Shown here in pieces: positions 45,419-54,324 of a DNA stretch of 64,000 bases. The DNA lies in NCBI GenBank assembly GCA_031553235.1, contig JAVBLS010000043.1, positions 7,318 to 71,317 on the forward strand, in the 5' to 3' direction. The notes below the pieces were generated by a model. It made no database searches, had not been told where the DNA came from, and saw only the letters and a program-made list of their open reading frames with translations. Both the position numbers and the translations under genes were made by a program. Each line of letters opens with the position of its first letter. Positions within the stretch are counted from its first letter, which is position 1. This DNA is from Frigididesulfovibrio sp031553235 (GTDB taxonomy: Bacteria > Desulfobacterota > Desulfovibrionia > Desulfovibrionales > Desulfovibrionaceae).

Positions 45419-46216
45419 TCAGGCGCAGCCGCGCAGCAACTTCAGGCACGGCCCGTGCACCCGGCCGTTGGAAGCCAGAATCTCGCCCCGGCCAATCTTA
45501 AACCGGCCGCCGGAAAAGTCGGAAACCAAGCCGCCAGCCTCGCGCACCAGCAGGACACCGGCCGCCATATCCCAGGGCTTCAGTCGGTTTTCAAAATACA
45601 GATCAAAGCGGCCGCAGGCAACCCATGAGAGATCCACCGAGGCCGCGCCGCAGCGTCGCAAACCCCGGCAGCGCGGCAAAAAGGCCTCCAGGCGGGCCAG
45701 CAGGCGCGGCAACTCTTCGCATATTTCGTAAGGAAAGCCCGTGGCTCCGAGGGCCGAGCCCAAGCCTTCGGTCGCGGTCACCGTGATGGGCCGGCCGTTC
45801 AGAAAGGCGCCGCCCCCGGCCACGGCGTGGAACAGCTCACCCAGCAGGGGGGTGTGCACGGCCCCGAGCACCGGCTCGCCCTGGTGGACCAGGGCAACGG
45901 AAATACCCACCAGGGGCAGGCCGTGGGCGAAATTGGTGGTGCCGTCCACCGGGTCCACGACCCAGCACAGGGGCGGCATGTCCAGGCCGATGGCGCTTTC
46001 TTCGGCCAAAATGCCGGCCTCGGGCAACAGCGCGCCGAGCTCTTGGCGCAAAAAGGCCTCGACCGCCAGATCGGTTTCCGTGACCAGGTCGATGCGGCCC
46101 TTGAGGCGGATGTTCCGGGGCCTCTCGTGGTGTTCGCGCAAAAGATCGCCGGCCCGCTCCATGACGGCCAGAAAACCCGGCGCAAGACCGGTGGGGACAG
46201 TGGAGCAGATTAACAT
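45419..46216 (-). CDS. suhB: Inositol-1-monophosphatase family phosphatase
   Basis: 265 residues. Metal-binding blocks LAEESAIG, WVVDPVDGTTNFAHGLP and KPWDMAAGVLLVREAGG are intact. Enzymes of this family hydrolyse inositol phosphate or related substrates; SuhB also serves rRNA transcription in enterobacteria. The start at 46216 lies inside repeat copy B2, whose sequence supplies ATG; an internal ATG at residue 19 is the only other methionine start nearby. The gene ends about 90 bases before rnpB. Confidence 0.9.
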   Translation of the reverse strand: MLICSTVPTGLAPGFLAVMERAGDLLREHHERPRNIRLKGRIDLVTETDLAVEAFLRQELGALLPEAGILAEESAIGLDMPPLCWVVDPVDGTTNFAHGLPLVGISVALVHQGEPVLGAVHTPLLGELFHAVAGGGAFLNGRPITVTATEGLGSALGATGFPYEICEELPRLLARLEAFLPRCRGLRRCGAASVDLSWVACGRFDLYFENRLKPWDMAAGVLLVREAGGLVSDFSGGRFKIGRGEILASNGRVHGPCLKLLRGCA

Positions 46217-46327
46217 CGCAAATGTTCATCTGCTCCGGCGGACGCGCGAGCGGACACCCGCTTGCGGGCTCGTTTGGAAGTCTTTCGGCAATATGGTTTC
46301 ACAGACAATTTCAAATGAAATTGCTCC
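46202..46327 (+). repeat. Family B palindromic repeat, copy B2 (126 bp)
   Basis: GGAGCAGATTAACATCG at one end pairs with ATGTTCATCTGCTCC; the right end reads CAATTTCAAATGAAATTGCTCC. It lies between suhB and mreB and overlaps the first 15 bases of the suhB frame. Confidence 0.9.
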
Positions 46328-46344
46328 AATGGAAAGATTCAGGA

Positions 46345-47370
46345 TCAGTTGATGAACACATCGTTGTAAAAGGCGCGGTTTTCCATGGTCTTGCCGGTGC
46401 CGCGCACCACCGTGGTCAGGGGATCCTCGTCGATGAGGATGTTCAGGCCGTTGGTGCTCTTGTGGATCAGCGTGTCCAGGCCTTTGAGCAGGGCTCCGCC
46501 CCCGGCCAGGAGAATGCCGTTGGTGGCGATGTCGGCGGCCAGTTGCGGCGGGGTCTTTTCCAGAGCCTTGTGCACGGCCAACAGAATGGCCCTCACCGGC
46601 TCGGTCAGGGCCTCGCGGATGTGTCCGTCGGTGACCCGCACCGAGCGGGGGGTGCCTGCGACCATGTCCTTGCCGGAAACCTCGACCACCAACTGCTCCG
46701 GCAGCGGATAGGCCGACCCCACGGCCAGCTTGATGCGTTCGGACATGTTTTCACCGATGTGGAGCTGGAATTCGTTCTGGAAGTACCGTTGAATGGCCGT
46801 GTTCATGGCGTCGCCGGCCACCCGCACCGATTCGGCATAGGCCACGGCCGAGAGGGAGATGACCGCCACCTCGGTGGTGCCGCCGCCGATGTCGACCACC
46901 ATGTTGCCGAGAGGCTGGTGGATGGGCAGGCCCGCGCCGACGGCCGCGGCCATGGGTTCTTCCACCAGGCGCACCTGGCCGACCCCGGCCTGCTGGGCAG
47001 ATTCGACCACGGCCCGCTTTTCCACCTGGGTGATGCCCGTGGGCACGCAGATGACGATGTTCGGCCGGGCCAGACTGAAGCCGGTGATCACTTTTTTGAT
47101 GAAAAAGGCGATCATCTGCCGGGTGACTTCAAAGTCGGCAATGACCCCGTCGCGCATGGGGCGGATGGCCTTGATCTTTTTGGGCGTGCGGCCGAGGAAC
47201 TCTTTGGCCTCGCGGCCCACGGCCAGAACGTGGCCGCGATCGGCGTCGATGGCCACCACCGAAGGCTCGTTCAGAACCACGCCGTTTTTTGGGGTGTAGA
47301 GCAGGGTGTTGGCCGTGCCCAGGTCCATGGCGAGGTCTTTGCTGAACAAGTTGAGCAGTCTTCGGAACAT
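46345..47370 (-). CDS. mreB: Rod shape-determining protein MreB
   Basis: 341 residues of the actin-like ATPase. MAMDLGTANTLLY and VVDIGGGTTEVAVISL are the phosphate-binding loops, and LAGGGALLKGLDTLI closes the nucleotide site. MreB filaments position the cell-wall machinery. ATG at 47370 was chosen; a frame extension to 47454 runs into the GAF-domain gene. mreC, mreD and rodA do not follow; the next gene downstream is suhB. Confidence 0.96.
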   Translation of the reverse strand: MFRRLLNLFSKDLAMDLGTANTLLYTPKNGVVLNEPSVVAIDADRGHVLAVGREAKEFLGRTPKKIKAIRPMRDGVIADFEVTRQMIAFFIKKVITGFSLARPNIVICVPTGITQVEKRAVVESAQQAGVGQVRLVEEPMAAAVGAGLPIHQPLGNMVVDIGGGTTEVAVISLSAVAYAESVRVAGDAMNTAIQRYFQNEFQLHIGENMSERIKLAVGSAYPLPEQLVVEVSGKDMVAGTPRSVRVTDGHIREALTEPVRAILLAVHKALEKTPPQLAADIATNGILLAGGGALLKGLDTLIHKSTNGLNILIDEDPLTTVVRGTGKTMENRAFYNDVFIN

Positions 47371-47378
47371 GCGTGTCT

Positions 47379-48401
47379 CTATGCGATGGGTTCGCCGCCG
47401 GGGGAAAGTTCGGTTTGCACCGGCACCTGATGGTGCAGATCCCGGAGACGGCATTTTATATACAGGTTTTCCAGAAAAAGCGCCAGATGTTCCGCGGCCA
47501 TCAGGACAAAATCCCGCCCCGCGTCACCGGGGTTTTTGGGAATGCCGTCGGCCAGGCAGAGCACGCCGCGGGTTTTGCGCTGAAAAATCAGGGGCACGGC
47601 CATGACGCTCTGGAAGCGGGGCACATCCTGAGTCCGCCCGATAAGCGGGGTTTCGGGCAGGCCGTCGGGGTCGAAACCCAGGATCGGCGCGTTGTTGCGG
47701 AAGACCCAGCCGACCACGCCCAGGCTCATGGGAAAGGTCGGCATGTTGGCCCCCCGCAGCAGCAGCGGGTCGCTCTCGCCTTCGACGGTGTAATTTTCGC
47801 CGTAGGCGTCGCGGGTGCACAGGGCGGCGTAGGTCCAGCCGGTCATCACGGCCATCAGGTCGAGAAAGTGGCGCAAAAAGTCGTTCCAGCGGGTATGCTT
47901 GCGGCGCAGATCGTAGACCGCGCGCAGGGCCGCGTAATAGCGGGCCGTGGTCCGCAGGCTTTCGCAGCTTTCATTTTCGTCGCGCAGTTCCGCCGCCAGC
48001 GAGGCAAAGAGGTACAACAGCTTCTGGTCTTTTTCAGAAAAGGAATACTGGCGCTTGGAATCGACGCAGAGCACACCGCCGCCGGGCAGGGCACAGCCCA
48101 TGAAAGCCTTGATGTACTGCTCTTCGTCGCCGGTGTAGTAGCCGAGCTGGTTGCTGCGGCGGTCGAAATTGGAGACCAGCAACGGCTCCTGGTGGCGCAA
48201 CACCCAGCCCACCAGGCCCCGGCCGGCGATCACCTTGGCTTCGGCATCCAGGCTGTTGCCCAGGCTGAAAGAGGCGGCCGGCACGTGCGCGGCCGGCGTC
48301 CCGCCTTCTTCAGTCGTTTCCGGCAGAAAAAGCACGGCGGAGTATGCGTCGAGCACACTGCACAGGAGGGCGAGAATCCGGTCGAGTCGACTTTGCTGCA
48401 T
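47379..48401 (-). CDS. Two-GAF-domain protein upstream of mreB
   Basis: 340 residues. Two GAF domains are visible, about 10-145 (AYSAVLFLPETT, GLVGWVLRHQEPLLVSNF, GCALPGGGVLCVDSK) and about 175-320 (GWTYAALCTRDAYGENYTVEG, GVVGWVFRNNAPILGF, SVMAVPLIFQRKTRGVLCLADG). No catalytic output domain, so it may bind a small ligand and act through protein contacts. It lies eight bases upstream of mreB and is probably cotranscribed, suggesting a link to cell shape. The ligand is unknown. ATG at 48401 follows AGGATATC. Confidence 0.85.
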   Translation of the reverse strand: MQQSRLDRILALLCSVLDAYSAVLFLPETTEEGGTPAAHVPAASFSLGNSLDAEAKVIAGRGLVGWVLRHQEPLLVSNFDRRSNQLGYYTGDEEQYIKAFMGCALPGGGVLCVDSKRQYSFSEKDQKLLYLFASLAAELRDENESCESLRTTARYYAALRAVYDLRRKHTRWNDFLRHFLDLMAVMTGWTYAALCTRDAYGENYTVEGESDPLLLRGANMPTFPMSLGVVGWVFRNNAPILGFDPDGLPETPLIGRTQDVPRFQSVMAVPLIFQRKTRGVLCLADGIPKNPGDAGRDFVLMAAEHLALFLENLYIKCRLRDLHHQVPVQTELSPGGEPIA

Positions 48402-48653
48402 GATATCCTTCTTCGCGGCAGAGCCGCGCCGAACCGCCCCCGAAAGCGGGCGCCTTTATGAGTACAGGACTATGCCCCTTCTTTCAAGCCCGAGGCATGA
48501 TAATGAGAAGAGCGCCGGGTCTGGCGCGCCGTCGGCTTTTGGCCGGAAAGCCTTGCAGGACGGTGAATGCCAAACAATTATATAAGGAATATGGCATGAG
48601 CATAAAGTGGAAGAATGGAATGAGTTGATGGGGAGGCACGGGAAGAAAGGTAC
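48402..48653. other. Intergenic region with no recognised gene
   Basis: About 250 bases between the GAF gene and the zinc-ribbon gene. The first part is GC-rich; around 48570-48640 it has AT-rich sequence with TATATAAGG and short frames only. A promoter for the GAF-mreB unit must lie here, but I cannot place it with certainty. Confidence 0.5.
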
Positions 48654-48687
48654 GAGCGAGGGCGGACCCTATGGTCTGCCCTCGCTC
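48654..48687 (-). terminator. Terminator after the gpmI-zinc-ribbon genes
   Basis: GAGCGAGGGC/GCCCTCGCTC forms a 10-bp stem, with a GACC/GGTC extension inside, followed on the minus strand by ACCTTTCTT. Follows the stop at 48721 by 33 bases. Confidence 0.75.
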
Positions 48688-48720
48688 AAAACACGGCGCG
48701 CATGCCCGCTCAAGACGAGA

Positions 48721-48969
48721 TCACAGGTAATCCGGATCCACGGCGGCCGGTCCGTCGGCCAGGATCAACTTGATAAACTGCACCGTGGCCGCATCGACCG
48801 GCACAATGGGAAACTTCTGCCGGCAAACGTCGCAGGTCATCATGGTGGGCCGGGTCGGCGCCACCAGGGGCAACTCCCGGTTGCAGTACGGGCAGGAGTA
48901 AAAAAAGACCATCTCCATACCCATGGGCTTGACCGGGTCCGGCGGGCGGTTGGGCTTCATGGGCTTCAC
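48721..48969 (-). CDS. Small zinc-ribbon-like protein
   Basis: 82 residues. Two CxxC knuckles (CPYC and CDVC, about 25 and 46) probably bind one zinc ion, in the middle of FFYSCPYCNRELPL and MMTCDVCRQKFPI. The rest is hydrophilic and short, ending AAVDPDYL. The ATG overlaps the gpmI stop (ATGA), so it is coupled to phosphoglycerate mutase. No further function is known. Confidence 0.8.
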   Translation of the reverse strand: MKPMKPNRPPDPVKPMGMEMVFFYSCPYCNRELPLVAPTRPTMMTCDVCRQKFPIVPVDAATVQFIKLILADGPAAVDPDYL

Positions 48970-50492
48970 ACCCCCTCCAGCAGGCTCTGCCCGGTCATTT
49001 CGGCCGGTTGGGGAATACCCATCAACTGCAGGACCGTGGGCGCGATGTCGGCCAGCTTGCCGCCGGAGCGCAGGGGTTTGCCCGGCGCGCCGACCTCGGC
49101 CACAACCAGGGCCACCGGGTTCTTGCTGTGCGCGGTCTGGGGCGTGCCCTCGGGCGTAAGCATCTCTTCGGCGTTGCCATGGTCCGCCGTGATCAGCAGG
49201 GTGCCGGCAACGGCGTGAACGGCCGCCCGAATGCGGCCCACGCAGACATCCACGGTCTCCACCGCGGCAATGACCGCCGGGATGATTCCGGTGTGTCCGA
49301 CCATGTCCATGTTGGCCAGGTTGCAGACCAGAAAATCGAAGCGCCCGCTCTTCAAGGCCTCCACCAGCCGGTCCGTGACTTCCACGGCGCTCATCTGCGG
49401 CTTGAGGTCATAGGTGGGCACGTCGCGCGGCGAGGGCACCATGATGCGCTCTTCGCCGGGCAGGGGCTCTTCTACCCCGCCGTTGAAGAAATAGGTGACG
49501 TGGGCGTATTTTTCCGTTTCGGCGATGCGCAACTGGGCCATGCCCCGGCCGGAGATTATCGTGCCCAGGCCGTTGTCGAGCTCCTGCCGGGTGAAGGCTG
49601 CGGGCAGGGGAAAGGAAGCCTCGTAAGCGGTCATGGAGGCCAGGGCCGCGAGGTTGGGCCGCTCGCCCCGATCGAACTCCGCGAAGGAATCGTCAAACAG
49701 ACAGCGGGTGATCTGGCGCACCCGGTCGGCCCGGAAGTTGAAGAGAAACACCCCGTCGCCCGAGGCGATACGCTGCATGGGCGTTCCGTCGGCCCTGATG
49801 ATGACCCTGGGCCTGATGAATTCGTCGGTTTCGCCGGCCGCATAGGCCGCTTCCACAGCGGCGACGCCCGAGGCGGCCGTGCCGGCCGTGCCGTGGACCA
49901 GGGCGTTCCAGGCGGTCCGGGTGCGGTCCCAGCGCTTGTCGCGATCCATGGCGTAGTAGCGGCCTACGACCGTGGCGATTTGGCCGCCGTGATCCTCGAG
50001 GGCGCGCGTGAAGCCCAGACCGGAATGCGGGTCGGTGTCGCGGCCGTCCATGAAGGTGTGGACCACGGCCGGCACCCCGGCGGCCTTGGCCGCGTCCAGC
50101 AGGGCGAAAAGGTGGTGGATGTGGCTGTGCACCCCGCCGTCGGAAAGCAGCCCGAGCAGATGCAGCGTGCCGCCCGAGGCCCTGGTCTTGGCCAGGGTGT
50201 CCACAATGACCGGGTTGGCGGCGAACGAGCCGTCTTCCAGGGTGATGTCGATGCGGGTCATGTCCTGGTAGACCACCCGGCCGGCCCCGATGTTCATGTG
50301 CCCGACTTCGGAGTTGCCCATATAGCCTTTGGGCAGGCCGACCTCCCGGCCGGAGCAGGCCAGTTGGGTCTTGCCGGGCAGGGCGAGCAGGGCGTCGATA
50401 TTCGGCGTCTTGGCCAGGGACACGGCGTTGCCCGGACCGGCGGGGGCCCGGCCCCAGCCGTCCAGGATCAACAATAAAGTGGGATGGGGCAT
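48966..50492 (-). CDS. gpmI: 2,3-bisphosphoglycerate-independent phosphoglycerate mutase
   Basis: 508 residues. LLLILDGWG starts the alkaline-phosphatase-type fold; the catalytic serine is in GYMGNSEVGHMNIGAG; metal sites are in LLSDGGVHSH, NLANMDMVGHTG and LITADHGNAEEM. It interconverts 3- and 2-phosphoglycerate. ATG at 50492 has GAGGAG seven bases upstream; five in-frame residues before it are shadow sequence. It lies four bases after the rsfS stop. Confidence 0.97.
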   Translation of the reverse strand: MPHPTLLLILDGWGRAPAGPGNAVSLAKTPNIDALLALPGKTQLACSGREVGLPKGYMGNSEVGHMNIGAGRVVYQDMTRIDITLEDGSFAANPVIVDTLAKTRASGGTLHLLGLLSDGGVHSHIHHLFALLDAAKAAGVPAVVHTFMDGRDTDPHSGLGFTRALEDHGGQIATVVGRYYAMDRDKRWDRTRTAWNALVHGTAGTAASGVAAVEAAYAAGETDEFIRPRVIIRADGTPMQRIASGDGVFLFNFRADRVRQITRCLFDDSFAEFDRGERPNLAALASMTAYEASFPLPAAFTRQELDNGLGTIISGRGMAQLRIAETEKYAHVTYFFNGGVEEPLPGEERIMVPSPRDVPTYDLKPQMSAVEVTDRLVEALKSGRFDFLVCNLANMDMVGHTGIIPAVIAAVETVDVCVGRIRAAVHAVAGTLLITADHGNAEEMLTPEGTPQTAHSKNPVALVVAEVGAPGKPLRSGGKLADIAPTVLQLMGIPQPAEMTGQSLLEGV

Positions 50493-50496
50493 GAGA

Positions 50497-50877
50497 TTAC
50501 TCCTCACGCTTGTCCAGGAGAATCGGGGCCGTGGGCCAGAGCGTGTCGAGGCGATAGAGCTCCCGGCTCTCGGGCAAAAAGATATGCACGGCCACGTCGT
50601 TCAGATCCAGCAGAATCCAACTGCCCACGCCGTAGCCTTCCATGCCCAGATACTCCCAGCGCTGCTGCCGGCAGTATTCGAGCACATAATCGGCCAGGCC
50701 CTGGGCGTGACGCACCGAAGTGGCCCCGGTCACAACGGCCGCCTCCACCGGCGCGTCCAGGCCGGAAAGATCAAACGCCACCGGGCGGACGGCTTTTTTC
50801 TCCAGCAGGCGTTCGACAATCTGCAGGGTTTTTTGGGCAAAAGAAAGAACGACGGGTTGTTGCTGTGCTTGGGCCAT
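50497..50877 (-). CDS. rsfS: Ribosome silencing factor RsfS
   Basis: 126 residues of the RsfS/Iojap family: AVRPVAFDLSGLDAPVEAAVVTGATSVRHAQGLADYV and EYLGMEGYGVGSWILLDLNDVAVHIFLPESRELYRLDTLW. It binds L14 on the large subunit and blocks joining with the small subunit during starvation. ATG at 50877 follows AGAGGA. A promoter with TATAGT lies just upstream. First gene of an rsfS-gpmI-zinc-ribbon unit. Confidence 0.96.
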   Translation of the reverse strand: MAQAQQQPVVLSFAQKTLQIVERLLEKKAVRPVAFDLSGLDAPVEAAVVTGATSVRHAQGLADYVLEYCRQQRWEYLGMEGYGVGSWILLDLNDVAVHIFLPESRELYRLDTLWPTAPILLDKREE

Positions 50878-50911
50878 GGTTCCTCTGGCGTTGATGGTGT
50901 GTTCGACGAAT

Positions 50912-50940
50912 ACTATAGCGCACGATCCCCCGCTCGGCAA
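50912..50940 (-). promoter_or_regulatory. Sigma-70-type promoter of rsfS-gpmI
   Basis: On the minus strand TTGCCG (50940-50935) and TATAGT (50917-50912) are spaced by exactly 17 bases. The start would lie near 50905, giving a short leader before ATG at 50877. Confidence 0.7.
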
Positions 50941-51251
50941 ATCCACTCCACGCCGTATGCGCGCTTTGGGGGAGATTGCGACTTTGCCTCAAACCTCGCC
51001 GGCGGGGTGCGGGCGGGATTGGGAGGGCCGCAGCGCAATTGGACCACAGGGTGGCGGTGGGGATGGTGCGGCGTCAGACGCGGAAAGCAAGTTTTTTGCG
51101 ATGGGTTGGGCTCTTCGGCCCCGCCCCGGAGCGAAAAACGGCGCCCGACAAAGTATCGCGCCACATCATCCACACCATCAGGGCATTTACATTCAATGCG
51201 CCCGGTGATAGCAAAGCCTTTCCGCAACTGCACCGGCCGTGGGAGGACATC
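50941..51251. other. Divergent intergenic region
   Basis: About 310 bases upstream of the small unknown gene. It is GC-rich, has the rsfS promoter at its left end and a short poly-T run (AAGTTTTTTGCG, near 51090). I see no gene and cannot place the promoter of the right-hand gene. Confidence 0.5.
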
Positions 51252-51635
51252 ATGGACGCCGAATCCGTCTTTACTCCGGAATGGACCCGCGAGGCTTTTC
51301 CCCCCGAGACCACGGACGCTTTTTTTGATGCCTTGTTCGGCGATGCCGAGGAAGGCGCCTATGACATTGCCTTGCGCTTTGTGCGCGCGGGCAAGGGAAG
51401 CCTGGAGTTTGCCCTGGATCTGCACCAGCGCGGCGGCAAATGTCTGGTCTGCAACTTGACCTACGGGTTGCCGCAGGTCTTTGCCCGCCACCCGGTGATC
51501 AATCTGAAGGGGCTGGTGGAAAAAATCTGCCGGGCCGTGGGCGCCGACCCGGCCAAGAGTGCCTGGGAAGTGGGCTCGACCAAAGAAATTTCCAACGCTC
51601 TGCACTGCGTACCGCTGACGATCACTCTCGGTTAG
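51252..51635 (+). CDS. Conserved small protein of unknown function
   Basis: 127 residues. No signal peptide; a mixed alpha/beta soluble protein with AFFDALFGDAEEGAYDIALRF, GSLEFALDLHQRGGKCLVCNLTYGLPQVFARHP and a Lys/Ala-rich region near GLVEKICRAV. A GKCLVCNLTYGLP segment with two cysteines is the most distinctive part. I do not recognise the family. ATG at 51252 follows GGGAGG. Its last 14 bases overlap the end of the convergent hybrid kinase gene. Confidence 0.72.
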   Translation: MDAESVFTPEWTREAFPPETTDAFFDALFGDAEEGAYDIALRFVRAGKGSLEFALDLHQRGGKCLVCNLTYGLPQVFARHPVINLKGLVEKICRAVGADPAKSAWEVGSTKEISNALHCVPLTITLG

Positions 51636-54318
51636 AGGCCGCCCCTCCAATTGAATATCCGGAGCCGGTCCCCAAGGGGGTGTCGTCCGAGGGCCTGTTT
51701 CCGTTCCCCAACAGGCGGACCAGTTTGCGGGTGAGATCCTGCAGGTCGATGGGCTTGGTGACGTGGTCGTCCATGCCGGCCGCCAGACTTTTGTCGCGGT
51801 CTTCCTGCATGGCATGGGCGGTCATGGCGATTACCGGCAGATTGCGCACCCCGGGGCGGCCGTGGGCCCGCAGCAGACGGGTGGCGGTGAGGCCGTCCAT
51901 TTCCGGCATCTGAATGTCCATAAGAATGCCGTCGACGTCTTCCTTTTCCAGAATATCCAAGGCTTCGCGTCCGTTGACCGCGGTCAGGGCCTGAACTCCG
52001 AGACCATCCAGCAGGGCCATGGCGATCTCGCGGTTGATCTCGTTGTCTTCCGCCAAAAGCACCCGCCGGCCGATCAGGACGGAGGTATCCACCTCGTCTG
52101 CGGGGCCGGTCTGCATTCCGGCTTCGGTCGTCCGGCTCAGGGGCAGGGTGAAGCTGAAGCGGCTGCCCGCGCCCGGGGTACTTTCCACCTCAAGGGTGCC
52201 GCCCATCATTTCAACCAGCAGCTTGGAGATGACCAGGCCAAGACCGGTGCCGCCATATTTGCGGGTGGTGGAAACATCGGCCTGGACAAAAGGCCGGAAC
52301 AGTCCGGCCAACTGGCCGGCGGTCATGCCCACGCCCGTGTCGGTGACGGCAAAATGCACCGGGAACGCCTCGGAATTGTCTGCGGCCGGGGCGATACTCA
52401 AGATCACCCGGCCTTTTTCAGTGAATTTGAAGGCGTTGCCGCAGAGGTTCAAAAGCACCTGAGAAAGGCGCAACGAGTCGCCCGTGAGCATGGCGGGCAC
52501 GGCCGGGTCGCGCTCAAGGACGAATTCCAGGCCTTTGGCCTCGGCCTGGGGCTGAAATAGATCACGCAGGGTGGTCAGCAGGTCGTCGAGGACAAAGGGC
52601 GTCGGTTCCAGACGCATCTGGCCGCTTTCAATCTTGGAAAAATCAAGAATATCGTTGATTACCCCAAGCAGGATTTTGGCCGAGGCCTCGATTTTCGTCA
52701 GATATTGGCGTTGTTCCGGGGGCGGCGACTGGGCCAGGGCCAGGTGGGTGAGCCCGAGCACTCCGTTCATGGGGGTGCGGATTTCGTGGCTCATGCGGGC
52801 CAGAAAATCGCTTTTGGCCCGCCCGGCCGATTCGGCCTGCTCCTTGGCCCGGCGCAGGCTTTCTTCGGCCTGTTTCTGGGTGCGCATGTCGCGCACGTAG
52901 CTGAGCAGCACGGGTTTGCCGCGCAATTCCAGGCGCAGGCGGGTGACTTCACAGGGGATTGGCTCGCCGTGGACGTCGCGATAGGTGTGCTCCATGCGCA
53001 CCACCCCGCGCTCCAGTACCAGGCGGTACTCCTGGCGGCGGCGCTCCTCGCCGAGGAAGCCGAGTTCCGCCTGCCTGGCCCGGATCTCGTCGATGTCCCG
53101 CACCCCCAGCAAGGCCAGGAACCCCGGCCCGGCCGAGATGATTCCGTCTTCGTTCCAGATTACGTAGCCGTCGGGCGAGGCCTGGAACACCGCGCGCATG
53201 ATCTCTTCCAGGTCGCGCTTGCCGGCCGAGTCTTCTTCCAACTGCGAGGTATGCCGGTAAAGCTCGCTCAAGTGGGTGCTGAAGCGGTCCAGCAGTCCGG
53301 CTACCTCGGCCAGCTCACGGATGCGGATGTCGGGCATTTCCACATGCAGGTCGCCCTGTTGGATTTCCTCAAGCTTTTTGGCCGTCCAGCGCAGGGGCTT
53401 GACGATGGCCTTGTGCAGGACGAGCAGATACAAGCCCAGGGCGAAAATACCGCAGGTAAAGATGAAGCGGGTGCGCGCATGGGCCGTCAAGGCCGAGGCC
53501 TTGATGGCTGTGAGCGACGCGGCGCCCGCCGCTTCGGCGCCCGCGCCGATTCTGTCGCGCAGTTCGCGGATGGCCGTGTCCACCTCGTGCCAGAGCTCTT
53601 CGGCATCGGCGCGCATCTTGCGGTAGCTTTCCCAGTCGGCGGCGTAGTCGGCGCTCAAGGCTTTGAGCCGGTTGCAGTGGGCCGTGCCTGCCGGCGAGGC
53701 TCCAGCCAGACGCCGGCACAAGGCCTCCACGGCGGTGCGCTGATCCGGCGGCGGCGGTGGCGGCGCCCCGGTTTTGGCATCGATGAACATTTCGCGTTGC
53801 CCGGCCAGGGTGTCGAGCAGCGGCCGCTCCACATCGCCCGCATCGGGCCGCAGTTCCATCAGCAGGTCGGAAAGCTCCAGGGCGCGGGTGAAAAGCTCGT
53901 TACGGGAGGTCTGGGCCTTGTCTTTCAGTCTGGCCAGGGCGGTGATCATGGAAGAGGCGCGCTGCACTGCGGCGTAAAAGTCGGGGTCGCGATCAAACAC
54001 CGATTCGGCGGCCATGGCCTGGGCATTGATGCGGGCGTTGCGCCGCAGAGAAGGATCTTCGGCGGCATAGACCACCTCGGCATTGCGGCGCAGGCTTTCG
54101 ATATGGATGAAGGTGCGCTGGTTCTGCAACAGCTCGGGCAGGCTTTCCTGCTCAATGCTGGTGGCCAGGCGCGAGATGTCGTCGATGTTGTCAAGTCCTT
54201 CCTGGCTGATCCAGAGAAACAGCAACAGCACCGCACCCGAGCAGAGCGTCAGAAAGAGGCTGATGGACAGCCGAAAGGGGCCACGCCGGGCCGGGGACGG
54301 GAGAGTGTTCTCGGACAT
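51622..54318 (-). CDS. TorS-like hybrid sensor histidine kinase
   Basis: 898 residues. Two membrane helices (about 17-37 and 284-303) bracket a periplasmic region of about 245 residues, rich in long helices, like the four-helix bundle of TorS-type sensors. HAMP (about 304-357), PAS (about 370-480), HisKA (histidine in MSHEIRTPMNG, about 511), HATPase (NAFKF; GTGLGLVISKLL) and one receiver domain (LLAEDNEIN, GILMDIQMPEMDG) follow; no Hpt domain. It starts six bases after the stop of a periplasmic binding protein gene; a second such gene precedes that, so a binding-protein-dependent sensor is likely. Its response regulator is elsewhere. Confidence 0.9.
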   Translation of the reverse strand: MSENTLPSPARRGPFRLSISLFLTLCSGAVLLLFLWISQEGLDNIDDISRLATSIEQESLPELLQNQRTFIHIESLRRNAEVVYAAEDPSLRRNARINAQAMAAESVFDRDPDFYAAVQRASSMITALARLKDKAQTSRNELFTRALELSDLLMELRPDAGDVERPLLDTLAGQREMFIDAKTGAPPPPPPDQRTAVEALCRRLAGASPAGTAHCNRLKALSADYAADWESYRKMRADAEELWHEVDTAIRELRDRIGAGAEAAGAASLTAIKASALTAHARTRFIFTCGIFALGLYLLVLHKAIVKPLRWTAKKLEEIQQGDLHVEMPDIRIRELAEVAGLLDRFSTHLSELYRHTSQLEEDSAGKRDLEEIMRAVFQASPDGYVIWNEDGIISAGPGFLALLGVRDIDEIRARQAELGFLGEERRRQEYRLVLERGVVRMEHTYRDVHGEPIPCEVTRLRLELRGKPVLLSYVRDMRTQKQAEESLRRAKEQAESAGRAKSDFLARMSHEIRTPMNGVLGLTHLALAQSPPPEQRQYLTKIEASAKILLGVINDILDFSKIESGQMRLEPTPFVLDDLLTTLRDLFQPQAEAKGLEFVLERDPAVPAMLTGDSLRLSQVLLNLCGNAFKFTEKGRVILSIAPAADNSEAFPVHFAVTDTGVGMTAGQLAGLFRPFVQADVSTTRKYGGTGLGLVISKLLVEMMGGTLEVESTPGAGSRFSFTLPLSRTTEAGMQTGPADEVDTSVLIGRRVLLAEDNEINREIAMALLDGLGVQALTAVNGREALDILEKEDVDGILMDIQMPEMDGLTATRLLRAHGRPGVRNLPVIAMTAHAMQEDRDKSLAAGMDDHVTKPIDLQDLTRKLVRLLGNGNRPSDDTPLGTGSGYSIGGAASNRE

Positions 54319-54324
54319 AACTTT

